Shown here: positions 13,346-20,893 of the stretch, piece by piece
Numbering within the stretch: the stretch's first letter is position 1
Layout: each line of letters opens with the position of its first letter
Assembly (NCBI GenBank): GCA_017533915.1
Contig: JAFWHX010000004.1
Coordinates: 1-64,000 of the forward strand
Reading direction: 5' to 3'
DNA length: 64,000 nt
DNA from: Eubacterium sp.
GTDB lineage: Bacteria > Bacillota > Clostridia > Peptostreptococcales > Anaerovoracaceae
Position numbers and translations under genes: made by a program
Notes under the pieces: model-generated
The model's input: only the letters and a program-made list of their open reading frames with translations
The model's database searches: none
What the model was told of the DNA's origin: nothing

Positions 13346-14134
13346 ATGTCTGATTTTCAAGCAAACTTAAGAACTTTCATGTTAACGCAAGATTTCGATC
13401 CAGAGCATTGGAATTGGGATCCGAACGAACTAAATGCGCTGTCTTCCTGTAAGGATACAGCAAAAGCTATAGTTGCACGATTTGCTGCTGCAGGGGTTCC
13501 GATCGAGGAAGCCTATGCAATCGAACACAACAAGGATGAAAAAGAAATATGGGATGAATATCATAATGTGTACATCAGCGAAGTATCTGGGCGACACATA
13601 CATTTTGTTGCAAAACTTGGAAAAGACAATGCATTGCCGCTGGAACGCATAGCCTTAATTGCTGGCGTTAATCCGGCCTTCATTGAAAGGCCAAGACCTG
13701 GGCGTTACGCATACGACAACATGCTCTCCTATCTGATCCACATAAAGTACCCATCAAAATATCAGTATGATCCGCAAGCAGTCATCACATTAGCGGGTAA
13801 ATCTTATATGAATTATTATCGCGACAGACACAAGGCTTGGATGCAAGGCCGTGCCAAGCGTGTAGCTGCAGATAGCGAATTAAAACTCGATGAAGTCATG
13901 CAGATGATTATGGATGGCAAATTGAGCAGAAAAGATCTTTTGACTGATCCTCAGTATAAGTATGTGTACATACTAAATAAAAGAAAAATCGACACGTGGA
14001 TTAAGAACGCACTTAGTTTTCGGTTTGATCAACAACGCGCAGAAAAAGGCATGTTCGATGATGAGGATGAAATGACACGTGGCACTCAAGAAGTCTCCGC
14101 CATTATGTTAGAACATCTTAAAAACAGTATGTGA
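13346..14134 (+). CDS. Rep_2-type plasmid replication initiator
   Basis: This 262-residue protein resembles rolling-circle initiators of the pMV158 RepB/Rep_2 class. It has the HUH metal motif in GRHIHFVAKL (residues about 84-93), the family segment MLSYLIHIKYPSKYQYDP (about 126-143; compare YLTHxxNPxKYQY), and a downstream Tyr-containing stretch YMNYYRDRHKAW, whose Tyr residues are candidates for the nicking residue. Replication by this class nicks a double-strand origin near rep. The C-terminal third is helical and lacks an obvious helicase. The start is set by GGAAGGAG before ATG 13346. Iterons and an AT-rich zone upstream are unusual for this class. No copy-control gene is evident unless the next small gene serves. 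Confidence 0.75.
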   Translation: MSDFQANLRTFMLTQDFDPEHWNWDPNELNALSSCKDTAKAIVARFAAAGVPIEEAYAIEHNKDEKEIWDEYHNVYISEVSGRHIHFVAKLGKDNALPLERIALIAGVNPAFIERPRPGRYAYDNMLSYLIHIKYPSKYQYDPQAVITLAGKSYMNYYRDRHKAWMQGRAKRVAADSELKLDEVMQMIMDGKLSRKDLLTDPQYKYVYILNKRKIDTWIKNALSFRFDQQRAEKGMFDDEDEMTRGTQEVSAIMLEHLKNSM

Positions 14135-14196
14135 AGAGCTTGCATGTGTTATAATAATTTAAGTACTAATATTTCAATGGAAGGAGATGTGTTACA

Positions 14197-14598
14197 ATGG
14201 TTGATTTCGACACACTGGAACTCTTAGAAAAAATTGAACGCTTCGCTAATAAACTTAAAGAGGGAAAAGTCAAGGCTTTTTCCGAGCTTAAGCCTGAAGA
14301 TAATGATTGTGAATTTATAGTTTATGACGATAGCAAAGGATTTAGAAGTTCAGGTGATTTACAAGCGTATCCAATAGTGAGTTTTATTTTCTCTGGCGAT
14401 ATCGCGGGATATGAACCTTATAAGGGGAATAATTTCTGTGGGAAAAATTACGCAGTTATGCTCTGCGACTATGAAGGCAATTACTCTGTTGATATTGAAG
14501 AAGAACACGGTTCAGGTGAACCAGACTATACCATAACTATAGATGACTCTGGAGACTGGGGGTTCGTAATTACAAAAGATAATGGTATCCTGAGATAA
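14197..14598 (+). CDS. Hypothetical acidic protein
   Basis: This protein of 133 residues is strongly acidic, with many Asp, Glu and Gly. It has an N-terminal helix (LELLEKIERFANKLKEGKVK) and a beta-rich remainder with YDDSKGF and DDSGDWGFVITKDNG. No cysteine motif or membrane segment is seen, and the family is not recognised. AAGGAGATG lies upstream of the ATG. It sits 62 bases after rep and is closed by a terminator, so it is probably co-transcribed with rep. The charge pattern would suit a DNA-mimic or inhibitor, but this is speculation from composition alone. Confidence 0.65.
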   Translation: MVDFDTLELLEKIERFANKLKEGKVKAFSELKPEDNDCEFIVYDDSKGFRSSGDLQAYPIVSFIFSGDIAGYEPYKGNNFCGKNYAVMLCDYEGNYSVDIEEEHGSGEPDYTITIDDSGDWGFVITKDNGILR

Positions 14599-14617
14599 CT
14601 GAAGAACTCATACATGC

Positions 14618-14655
14618 AATGCTGAGAAGCGCTTATTTCGTTTCTCAGCATTTTT
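14618..14655 (+). terminator. Terminator after the acidic protein gene
   Basis: AATGCTGAGAA (14618-14628) pairs with TTTCTCAGCAT (14641-14651), then TTTTATG. The loop is 12 nt. Confidence 0.8.
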
Positions 14656-14702
14656 ATGTGAAAATAGGGTATACCCGTGACGACGACTGAGTTGAGGGGT
14701 AA

Positions 14703-14786
14703 AAGTTGTTAATTAAGAGTTGGTATTTAATTGATTAACAACTTGCATTAAAAGGCCTTGACCTTAAAATTACAACTCCGTATAAT
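14703..14786 (+). promoter_or_regulatory. Inverted repeat and promoter upstream of the resolvase
   Basis: AAGTTGTTAAT (14703-14713) is an exact inverted repeat of ATTAACAACTT (14734-14744). TTGACC (14758-14763) and TATAAT (14781-14786) follow with a 17-bp spacer. The inverted repeat may be a resolvase-binding site controlling recombination and autoregulation. Confidence 0.65.
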
Positions 14787-14821
14787 ATGAATGTGAGTTA
14801 ATGAAAAGTGAGGCCATTGAT

Positions 14822-15394
14822 ATGAGAGTCGCATATATAAGAGTCTCCACTGCCGATCAGAATGAAGACAGGCAGCGGGAAGGACTTAAAAAATATAATA
14901 TCGAGAAAGAGTTTTTCGAGAAGGTAAGCGCAAAGAACACCGACCGGAAAGAACTGAAGGCTATGATGGACTTTGTTCGTGAAGGTGACACGGTTTATAT
15001 TCATGACTTTTCAAGGCTTGCTCGTTCAACGAAAGACCTTCTTGATATCGTTGAGACGTTAAATGAGAAGGGCGTTCATCTGGTTTCGAACAAGGAGAAC
15101 GTTGATACGAGTACACCGACGGGGAAATTGATGCTTACGATGATCGGAGCGATTGCTGAATTCGAGCGTGACAATTTGCTTGAGAGGCAGAAAGAAGGTA
15201 TTGAGATTGCGAAGAGAAAGGGAAAGTACAAAGGCAGGAAACCTGTTGAGGTTGACGATGATGCTTTCGATAAGGAATACCAGGATTATATGGCACGCAG
15301 GATTTCGAAAAGTCAGATGGCAAGGAATTTGGAAATCAGCAGACCAACTTTGGAGAGAATAATGAGAGAAAAAGGTCTGCTTGAAAATAAGTAA
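14822..15394 (+). CDS. Small serine resolvase/invertase
   Basis: This 190-residue protein has the full resolvase fold. MRVAYIRVSTADQNEDRQ carries the catalytic Ser in RVSTADQ. Further elements are IHDFSRLARSTKDLLDIV and the E-helix (GAIAEFERDNLLERQKEGIE). A C-terminal helix-turn-helix ends the protein (RISKSQMARNLEISRPTLERI). ATG 14822 is preferred over 14801 because the conserved N-terminus starts here and GAGG lies upstream. Such enzymes resolve plasmid multimers or transposon cointegrates. It sits 14 bases before the MmeI-like gene, so the two may share a transcript. Confidence 0.9.
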   Translation: MRVAYIRVSTADQNEDRQREGLKKYNIEKEFFEKVSAKNTDRKELKAMMDFVREGDTVYIHDFSRLARSTKDLLDIVETLNEKGVHLVSNKENVDTSTPTGKLMLTMIGAIAEFERDNLLERQKEGIEIAKRKGKYKGRKPVEVDDDAFDKEYQDYMARRISKSQMARNLEISRPTLERIMREKGLLENK

Positions 15395-15408
15395 AGGGGA
15401 TAAGGTCT

Positions 15409-18183
15409 ATGGATATTATTGTTGCAAAGAAGGCGGCTGAAAAGTTCGCTAAGGACTGGGCTGATCGTGGTGACGAGAAGCAGGATACACAAAATTATTG
15501 GAACCAACTTTTGAGAACTGTTTTCGACGTTGAAGTTCCGGAGCAGTATATCCAATATGAAAAGCCTGTTGCTAAGGGCTTTATTGACGGATATATCGCT
15601 GATACGAAAGTTCTTATCGAGCAGAAGGGAATGAAGTTCGATCTTGATGCTAAGGAACCGAGACAAGGAAAGATGGTAACTCCGTATGAGCAGGCTCGTG
15701 ATTATGTTTCGCAGCTTGCAGTACAGGAGAAGCCGAACTTCATCGTGACCTGTAATTTCCAGACTATCAGGATTTACGACTGCAGAATACAGCCGCAGTA
15801 TGATCGCAAAACAGATACCTGGCATGCTCCGTATGAGGAGATTGAACTGAAGGATCTTCCTACTGAGTTCAGAAGGCTTGGTTTCCTGGCTAATGTTCGT
15901 GATAGAAATATAAAGAAAGAGATGGAAGTATCGATCCAGGCTGGGGATCTGGTTGGTCTCATCTATGATAAGCTTCTCAGCCAGTATCAGGATCCGGACT
16001 CAGAGGAAACGCAGAAAAGCCTTAATATGCTTTGTGTAAGGCTTGTATTCTGTTTTTACGCTGAGGACGCTGAGATCTTTAGTGAGAGGAGTACGAGCGT
16101 ATTTCACGACTATCTGAAAGCTCATAGGAATGATGCGAGGACAGCTCTGCTTAAGTTGTTCAAGATACTTGATACGAAGATAGAAGACAGGGATCCATAC
16201 GAAGATGAGGATCTTCTTGCGTTCCCGTATGTGAACGGCGGTTTATTCTCGAACGAGAATATCATTATACCGAGACTGACTCCTGAAATCGTGGATTTGA
16301 TTTTGGAAAAAGCATCTGCTGATTTCGATTGGAGCGGTATTTCGCCTACTATCTTCGGAGCGGTGTTCGAGAGCACGCTGAACCCGGAGACAAGAAGAGC
16401 GGGTGGAATGCATTACACTTCGATTGAGAATATTCATAAGGTTATCGATCCGCTGTTCCTTGATGATCTGAAGATGGAGTTCGAGCAGATTAAAAACGAT
16501 CCTGTAGAGCGTGGAAAAGTTAGAAGGTTTCAGGAATTCCAGAATAAGCTGGCTTCATTGAAATTCCTGGATCCTGCAGCAGGGAGCGGGAATTTCCTGA
16601 CTGAGTCTTATCTGAGTCTTCGCAGGCTTGAAAATCAGGTCATAGGCGAGATTTTCGGTCCTCAGATGATGCTTGTATCGCCTGATGCAGGTAAGAACCC
16701 GATCAAGGTATCTATCAATCAGTTCTATGGTATTGAGATCAATGACTTTGCTGTAACAGTCGCCCGTACGGCGATGTGGATAGCAGAAAGTCAGATGATG
16801 AAAGAAACAGAACTGATGATGTTCACGCATCTGGATTTCCTTCCTCTGAAGCAGTTCGATCAGATATGGGAAGGTAATGCTCTCAGGAAGGATTGGAACG
16901 AAGTTGTTCCGGCGAATGAACTGAATTACATCATGGGTAATCCGCCGTTTGTTGGAAGAAGATATAGAACATCTGAGCAGCAGAAAGAAGTTGCGCTTTT
17001 CTATAAGTATAAGGATGTTGATTATGTAGCATGCTGGTATGCGATTGCCTCAGATTACATGAAAAATACTGTGATAAAGGCAGCGTTCGTATCTACTAAT
17101 AGCATTTGCCAAGGCGAACAAGTGGCTCCGATATGGGGGATGATGTTCGACAAGGGGATAGTTATCAACTTCGCATACCGCACATTCATATGGGATAGCG
17201 AGGCAAGCTTGAAGGCTCATGTATACTGCGTTATTGTTGGATTTTCGTATACAGATAATAATAACAAGTATATATATGAGGTCGGAAAAACTATATCCGC
17301 TAATAATATAAATGGCTATTTGCTTGATGCACCAAACGTAATATTGACAAATAGATCTACACCGTTATGTAGCGTACCTAAAATGCAAAACGGGAATGTC
17401 CCGCTTGATGGAGATGCGCTTAAAATCGAAGCTTCTGATTACCCTGCTTTTGCAGATTGTAAGTTCGTTAAGAAGCTTATTGGCGGAAGCGAGATGTTGT
17501 ATAATCGCGATCGTTATGTTTTGTGGTTGGTAAATGCATCACCAGCAGATATAAAGGCCGATAAGAGAATTCTCGAAAGAGTTGAGATGTGCAGGGCAAA
17601 TAGGCTTGCTATGAAAGATAAGAGCAGTCAAAAACTTGCTGAGCGTCCTACAACATTTAGGGATACAAATAATCCGGAGCATTTTATTGCTATGCCGATC
17701 GTTTCAGGAGAGAGAAGAAGATACATTCCTATGGCATATTATAACGGTGATACTATACCAACAAATCAGGTGCAAATAGTTCCGGATGCTACTTTATATC
17801 ATTTAGGCGTTCTTACTTCGAATGTGCATATGGGTTGGATGCGTGCTGTATGCGGTAGGCTCAAGGGAGATTATCGTTATTCTAAGGATGTAGTTTACAA
17901 TAACTTCCCTTGGCCAAACCCAACTCCTGAACAGAAGGCTAAGATTGAAGAGACAGCACAGGCAATTCTTGATGCCAGGGCGAAGTATCCTGACTCTTCT
18001 CTTGCGGATTTGTATGATCCTTTGACCATGCCGCCTGATCTTTTGAAGGCACATCAGAATAATGATAGAGCAGTTATGGCTGCGTATGGCATCAAGAAGG
18101 GTGATCCAGAGTATTCCAGTGAGTCTGCTTGTGTAGCAATGCTGATGAAGATGTGTCAGAAACTGGTTGAAGGTGAGAAATAG
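15409..18183 (+). CDS. MmeI-like type IIL restriction-modification protein
   Basis: This 924-residue protein has the one-polypeptide architecture of MmeI-family enzymes, which cut DNA, methylate it and carry the target-recognition domain. The N-terminal PD-(D/E)xK-type nuclease has FIDGYIADTKVLIEQKG (D60, E71, K73). A helical spacer with VFCFYAEDAEIF follows. The adenine methyltransferase has LDPAAGSGNFLTE (motif I, near 385) and GNPPF (motif IV, near 511). The C-terminal recognition and helical region ends with PWPNPTPEQKAKIEETAQAIL, typical of the family. No separate methylase or specificity gene is needed or present. MmeI has 919 residues, so length is intact. It is flanked by a resolvase and a serine recombinase and is presumably mobile defence cargo. 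Confidence 0.9.
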   Translation: MDIIVAKKAAEKFAKDWADRGDEKQDTQNYWNQLLRTVFDVEVPEQYIQYEKPVAKGFIDGYIADTKVLIEQKGMKFDLDAKEPRQGKMVTPYEQARDYVSQLAVQEKPNFIVTCNFQTIRIYDCRIQPQYDRKTDTWHAPYEEIELKDLPTEFRRLGFLANVRDRNIKKEMEVSIQAGDLVGLIYDKLLSQYQDPDSEETQKSLNMLCVRLVFCFYAEDAEIFSERSTSVFHDYLKAHRNDARTALLKLFKILDTKIEDRDPYEDEDLLAFPYVNGGLFSNENIIIPRLTPEIVDLILEKASADFDWSGISPTIFGAVFESTLNPETRRAGGMHYTSIENIHKVIDPLFLDDLKMEFEQIKNDPVERGKVRRFQEFQNKLASLKFLDPAAGSGNFLTESYLSLRRLENQVIGEIFGPQMMLVSPDAGKNPIKVSINQFYGIEINDFAVTVARTAMWIAESQMMKETELMMFTHLDFLPLKQFDQIWEGNALRKDWNEVVPANELNYIMGNPPFVGRRYRTSEQQKEVALFYKYKDVDYVACWYAIASDYMKNTVIKAAFVSTNSICQGEQVAPIWGMMFDKGIVINFAYRTFIWDSEASLKAHVYCVIVGFSYTDNNNKYIYEVGKTISANNINGYLLDAPNVILTNRSTPLCSVPKMQNGNVPLDGDALKIEASDYPAFADCKFVKKLIGGSEMLYNRDRYVLWLVNASPADIKADKRILERVEMCRANRLAMKDKSSQKLAERPTTFRDTNNPEHFIAMPIVSGERRRYIPMAYYNGDTIPTNQVQIVPDATLYHLGVLTSNVHMGWMRAVCGRLKGDYRYSKDVVYNNFPWPNPTPEQKAKIEETAQAILDARAKYPDSSLADLYDPLTMPPDLLKAHQNNDRAVMAAYGIKKGDPEYSSESACVAMLMKMCQKLVEGEK

Positions 18184-18222
18184 TGTCTTGATTGTGCTTT
18201 AGTGTTTGTATAGTGACTTATT

Positions 18223-19941
18223 ATGGGAAAAAAGAAGAAAGACGGGAAGCTGAAATGCTTTCTGTATAAGCGTGTTTCGACCGGCATGCAGGTTGAAGGG
18301 TATTCGCTTGATGCTCAGGATAAGAAGTTGAGGGATTACGCTGCTTATCGAGGCATGGAAATAGTCGGTGATTACAAGGATGAAGGCGTGTCCGGGACGA
18401 GGATAAAAGGCAGAGAAGACTTCCAGAGGATGCTGCAGGCGATCCAGGACGGAGCGGATGTAGATTATGTGCTTGTATTCAAACTATCGCGTTTCGGCCG
18501 TAATGCTGCAGACGTGCTAAATTCTGTTCAGTTAATGCAGGATTACGGTGTCGAGCTGGCTTGCACTGACGATGGGATCGATACGGCACAAGGAGCAGGG
18601 AAACTGATCGTAGCGGTTCTGGCTTCTGTAGCAGAAATAGAGCGAGAGAATATTCTTGCTCAGACGATGGCTGGAAGAGAGCAGAAGGCGAGAGAAGGCA
18701 GGTGGAATGGAGGCTTTGCGCCTTATGGCTACAAGTTGGTCGATGGCGAACTTCAGATCGCCGAAGACGAGATTGATATTATTAAACTCATCTTTGACCT
18801 ATATGTTCACGAGCCGTACGGAATAGCGGGCGTTACCAAGTATCTGAACACGCACGGGTATCAGAAGAAGGTTAGAGGGAATGCCAAACTAACGTCTTTT
18901 AGTACAGGCTTTGTAAAAGGAGTGCTGGATAATCCCGTGTATTGCGGTAAGATTGCGTTCGGTCGCAGGCGTGTAGAGAAGATAGCCGGAAGTGAACGTG
19001 ACAAGCATATAGTGAGGCAGTCCGAATACAATGTGTATGAAGGTCTACATGAAGCCATCGTTTCAGAAGATCTATGGAACGAGGCCCAGAAGAAGCGTTC
19101 TGAGACAGGTCATAAGACTGAGAAGTTCATCAACAAGGATAGAGTTCATCTACTCTCAGGTTTGCTCAAGTGTCCTGTATGCGGTGCAGGTATGTATGGA
19201 AACATGAACCGCAAAAAGAAGCGAGGAGACGAGTACTATACCCCGAATTACTTCTACGCATGCAAGCACAGACTGAATGTTGGTGGACACAAGTGCGATT
19301 ATCATCATCAGTGGAATGAGGAAGAGGTAAACAAGCAGGTCTTGGACGTGGTTGTGAAGGTTCTTGATGATGATATGCTCAAGGAGAAAATGATAGAGTG
19401 GTTCGGCTTGGACATTGACGACTCCGATCTGAGAAAGAATATCGAGAAACTGACTCTCACTATTGCGAACAAGAGGAAGCGTATTTCAAAACTCGGACAG
19501 CAGCAAGACCAGCTATCTCTTGATGATCCTATGTACGACGAGAAGTTCGACGAGCTACAAAAGCGTATTGACGGTTTCTATGATGATATCGTACATCTCG
19601 GTAAGGAGCAGGCTAATCTCGAACAGCAGCTTGACGAGGAGAACAAGGAGAAGGCCAGACGGAATATGATGAGTGCTGAGGCGTATGTCGAAGCGTATAA
19701 AGCGCTTTTACCGTTCGGAATATCTGAAGCCGTAGACAGAGACATGCTCAGGAGTCTGATAGATAAGATCGAGATCTTCAAAGAAAGACAGGAAGACGGT
19801 CGGATCGTGAAGAAAATCTGGTTCAAAGCACCGATCGATTTGAACGAAGAAACCATCGCGGAACTGAGAGAAAACGGGTGGGACTATGAGAGTAGCGTGG
19901 AGTGCGTTTGCCTGTTGAGCAACAAAAACGTTAAGCAGTAA
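18223..19941 (+). CDS. Large serine recombinase/integrase
   Basis: This 572-residue site-specific recombinase has a resolvase domain with catalytic Ser in YKRVSTGMQVEGYSLDAQ, LVFKLSRFGRNAADV and the AEIERENIL helix. A recombinase domain follows (GFAPYGYKLVDGEL). A zinc ribbon holds CPVCGAG and the later CKHRLNVGGHKC. A coiled coil spans about residues 405-480, before a terminal domain. It ends WDYESSVECVCLLSN, similar to the peptide at the very left of the window (HVETVTLLSH). The start is uncertain because only a weak ribosome site precedes ATG 18223. It is probably the integrase of the segment carrying rep, resolvase and the MmeI-like gene. It is not a close relative of the TnpX-like protein. 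Confidence 0.9.
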   Translation: MGKKKKDGKLKCFLYKRVSTGMQVEGYSLDAQDKKLRDYAAYRGMEIVGDYKDEGVSGTRIKGREDFQRMLQAIQDGADVDYVLVFKLSRFGRNAADVLNSVQLMQDYGVELACTDDGIDTAQGAGKLIVAVLASVAEIERENILAQTMAGREQKAREGRWNGGFAPYGYKLVDGELQIAEDEIDIIKLIFDLYVHEPYGIAGVTKYLNTHGYQKKVRGNAKLTSFSTGFVKGVLDNPVYCGKIAFGRRRVEKIAGSERDKHIVRQSEYNVYEGLHEAIVSEDLWNEAQKKRSETGHKTEKFINKDRVHLLSGLLKCPVCGAGMYGNMNRKKKRGDEYYTPNYFYACKHRLNVGGHKCDYHHQWNEEEVNKQVLDVVVKVLDDDMLKEKMIEWFGLDIDDSDLRKNIEKLTLTIANKRKRISKLGQQQDQLSLDDPMYDEKFDELQKRIDGFYDDIVHLGKEQANLEQQLDEENKEKARRNMMSAEAYVEAYKALLPFGISEAVDRDMLRSLIDKIEIFKERQEDGRIVKKIWFKAPIDLNEETIAELRENGWDYESSVECVCLLSNKNVKQ

Positions 19942-20096
19942 GAATTTGTTTAAATTGATGTGGACGCTGACGATTACTATAGAATAAAAGATTCTGAGTA
20001 AAAATCACTCGTTCTGCCTGGATTCGCTATCTGTGAGGAATACAGAGCACTTTATCTGTGATATTTTGATGGCATCAGATAAGGAGGTGCAAGAAT

Positions 20097-20549
20097 ATGG
20101 ATCAATATAAAATAGGCAGATTCATAGCAGAAAAAAGAAAGCAGAAGAACATGACGCAGGAAGCATTAGGCCAAAAGATCGGCGTAACCAACAAGACCGT
20201 CTCAAGATGGGAGACCGGAAGATACATGCCGGATCTGGACACGATCCCGGTACTCTGTGAAGAGCTTGGAATCACGGTAAACGAGCTTCTATGCGGCGAA
20301 AAGCTGGATGAGAACTACAAAGAACAGGCGGATGAGAATATCATGGATGTATTTGCTGTGAACAAAAGTATAAACAAACGGAAACTACTCTGCGATATTC
20401 TGACCGGCGCAGGTGCAGGAATCATTCTTGGCGTGGTATATGCTCCGGATACAACAAAGAAAGCGATATGTGTCGGATTTGGATTAGCACTGTTATGTGT
20501 AGGGTGGTTCTTGCGATATAAATTGGATCAGACTGTTATTGGCAGATAA
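20097..20549 (+). CDS. XRE-family regulator with two membrane segments
   Basis: This protein of 150 residues has an N-terminal Cro/C1-type helix-turn-helix (RKQKNMTQEALGQKIGVTNK, then TVSRWETGRYMPDLDTIPVL) and a short acidic linker. Two hydrophobic helices sit in the C-terminal third, around residues 100-116 (GAGAGIILGVVYA) and 122-140. Membrane-anchored regulators of this type are common in Clostridia; the signal they sense is unknown. AAGGAGGTG precedes the ATG. It is monocistronic, lying between the recombinase and the chromosome-like region, so it could belong to either. Confidence 0.88.
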   Translation: MDQYKIGRFIAEKRKQKNMTQEALGQKIGVTNKTVSRWETGRYMPDLDTIPVLCEELGITVNELLCGEKLDENYKEQADENIMDVFAVNKSINKRKLLCDILTGAGAGIILGVVYAPDTTKKAICVGFGLALLCVGWFLRYKLDQTVIGR

Positions 20550-20569
20550 GTTGATGATAAAAGCAGTTG

Positions 20570-20608
20570 AAAGCTCTTTATTGCCATTATGGCGAGAGAG
20601 CTTTTTTT
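20570..20608 (+). terminator. Terminator after the XRE regulator
   Basis: AAAGCTCT pairs with AGAGCTTT (stem 20570-20605) and is followed by a run of seven T. Confidence 0.85.
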
Positions 20609-20610
20609 GA

Positions 20611-20772
20611 CTTTGCACTTTTGATCGGTGGCCCGATCTTTATAAAAGGATCAATCTAACCACCATTTTGAGCAAAACCCTTCTGCGTCGACCACAAAAA
20701 GAATTGAATCCTGTAATGCGAGCTGAATATATTTCCATTGATGATTTGAATGAGGAAATGAGAGTAGGGTAA
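20611..20772 (+). pseudogene. Possible gene remnant without start codon
   Basis: An open stretch of 53 codons ends at TAA 20770-20772. Its composition is protein-like (RAEYISIDDLNEEMRVG at the end), but no start codon or ribosome site is visible. No family is recognised. It may be the tail of a gene interrupted when the mobile region arrived; the remaining 20773-20893 holds only a TATAAT-like box at 20849-20854. Confidence 0.25.
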
Positions 20773-20893
20773 TGATGCCTTTCAGAATCAGATAACAGAG
20801 ATGTTTTGGTATATTATAAGGTTCAGGCAGCATTATGCATAGTAGTGGTATAATAGATGCAGAAAAACCCGAATCATGTCGATGGAGGACGCA

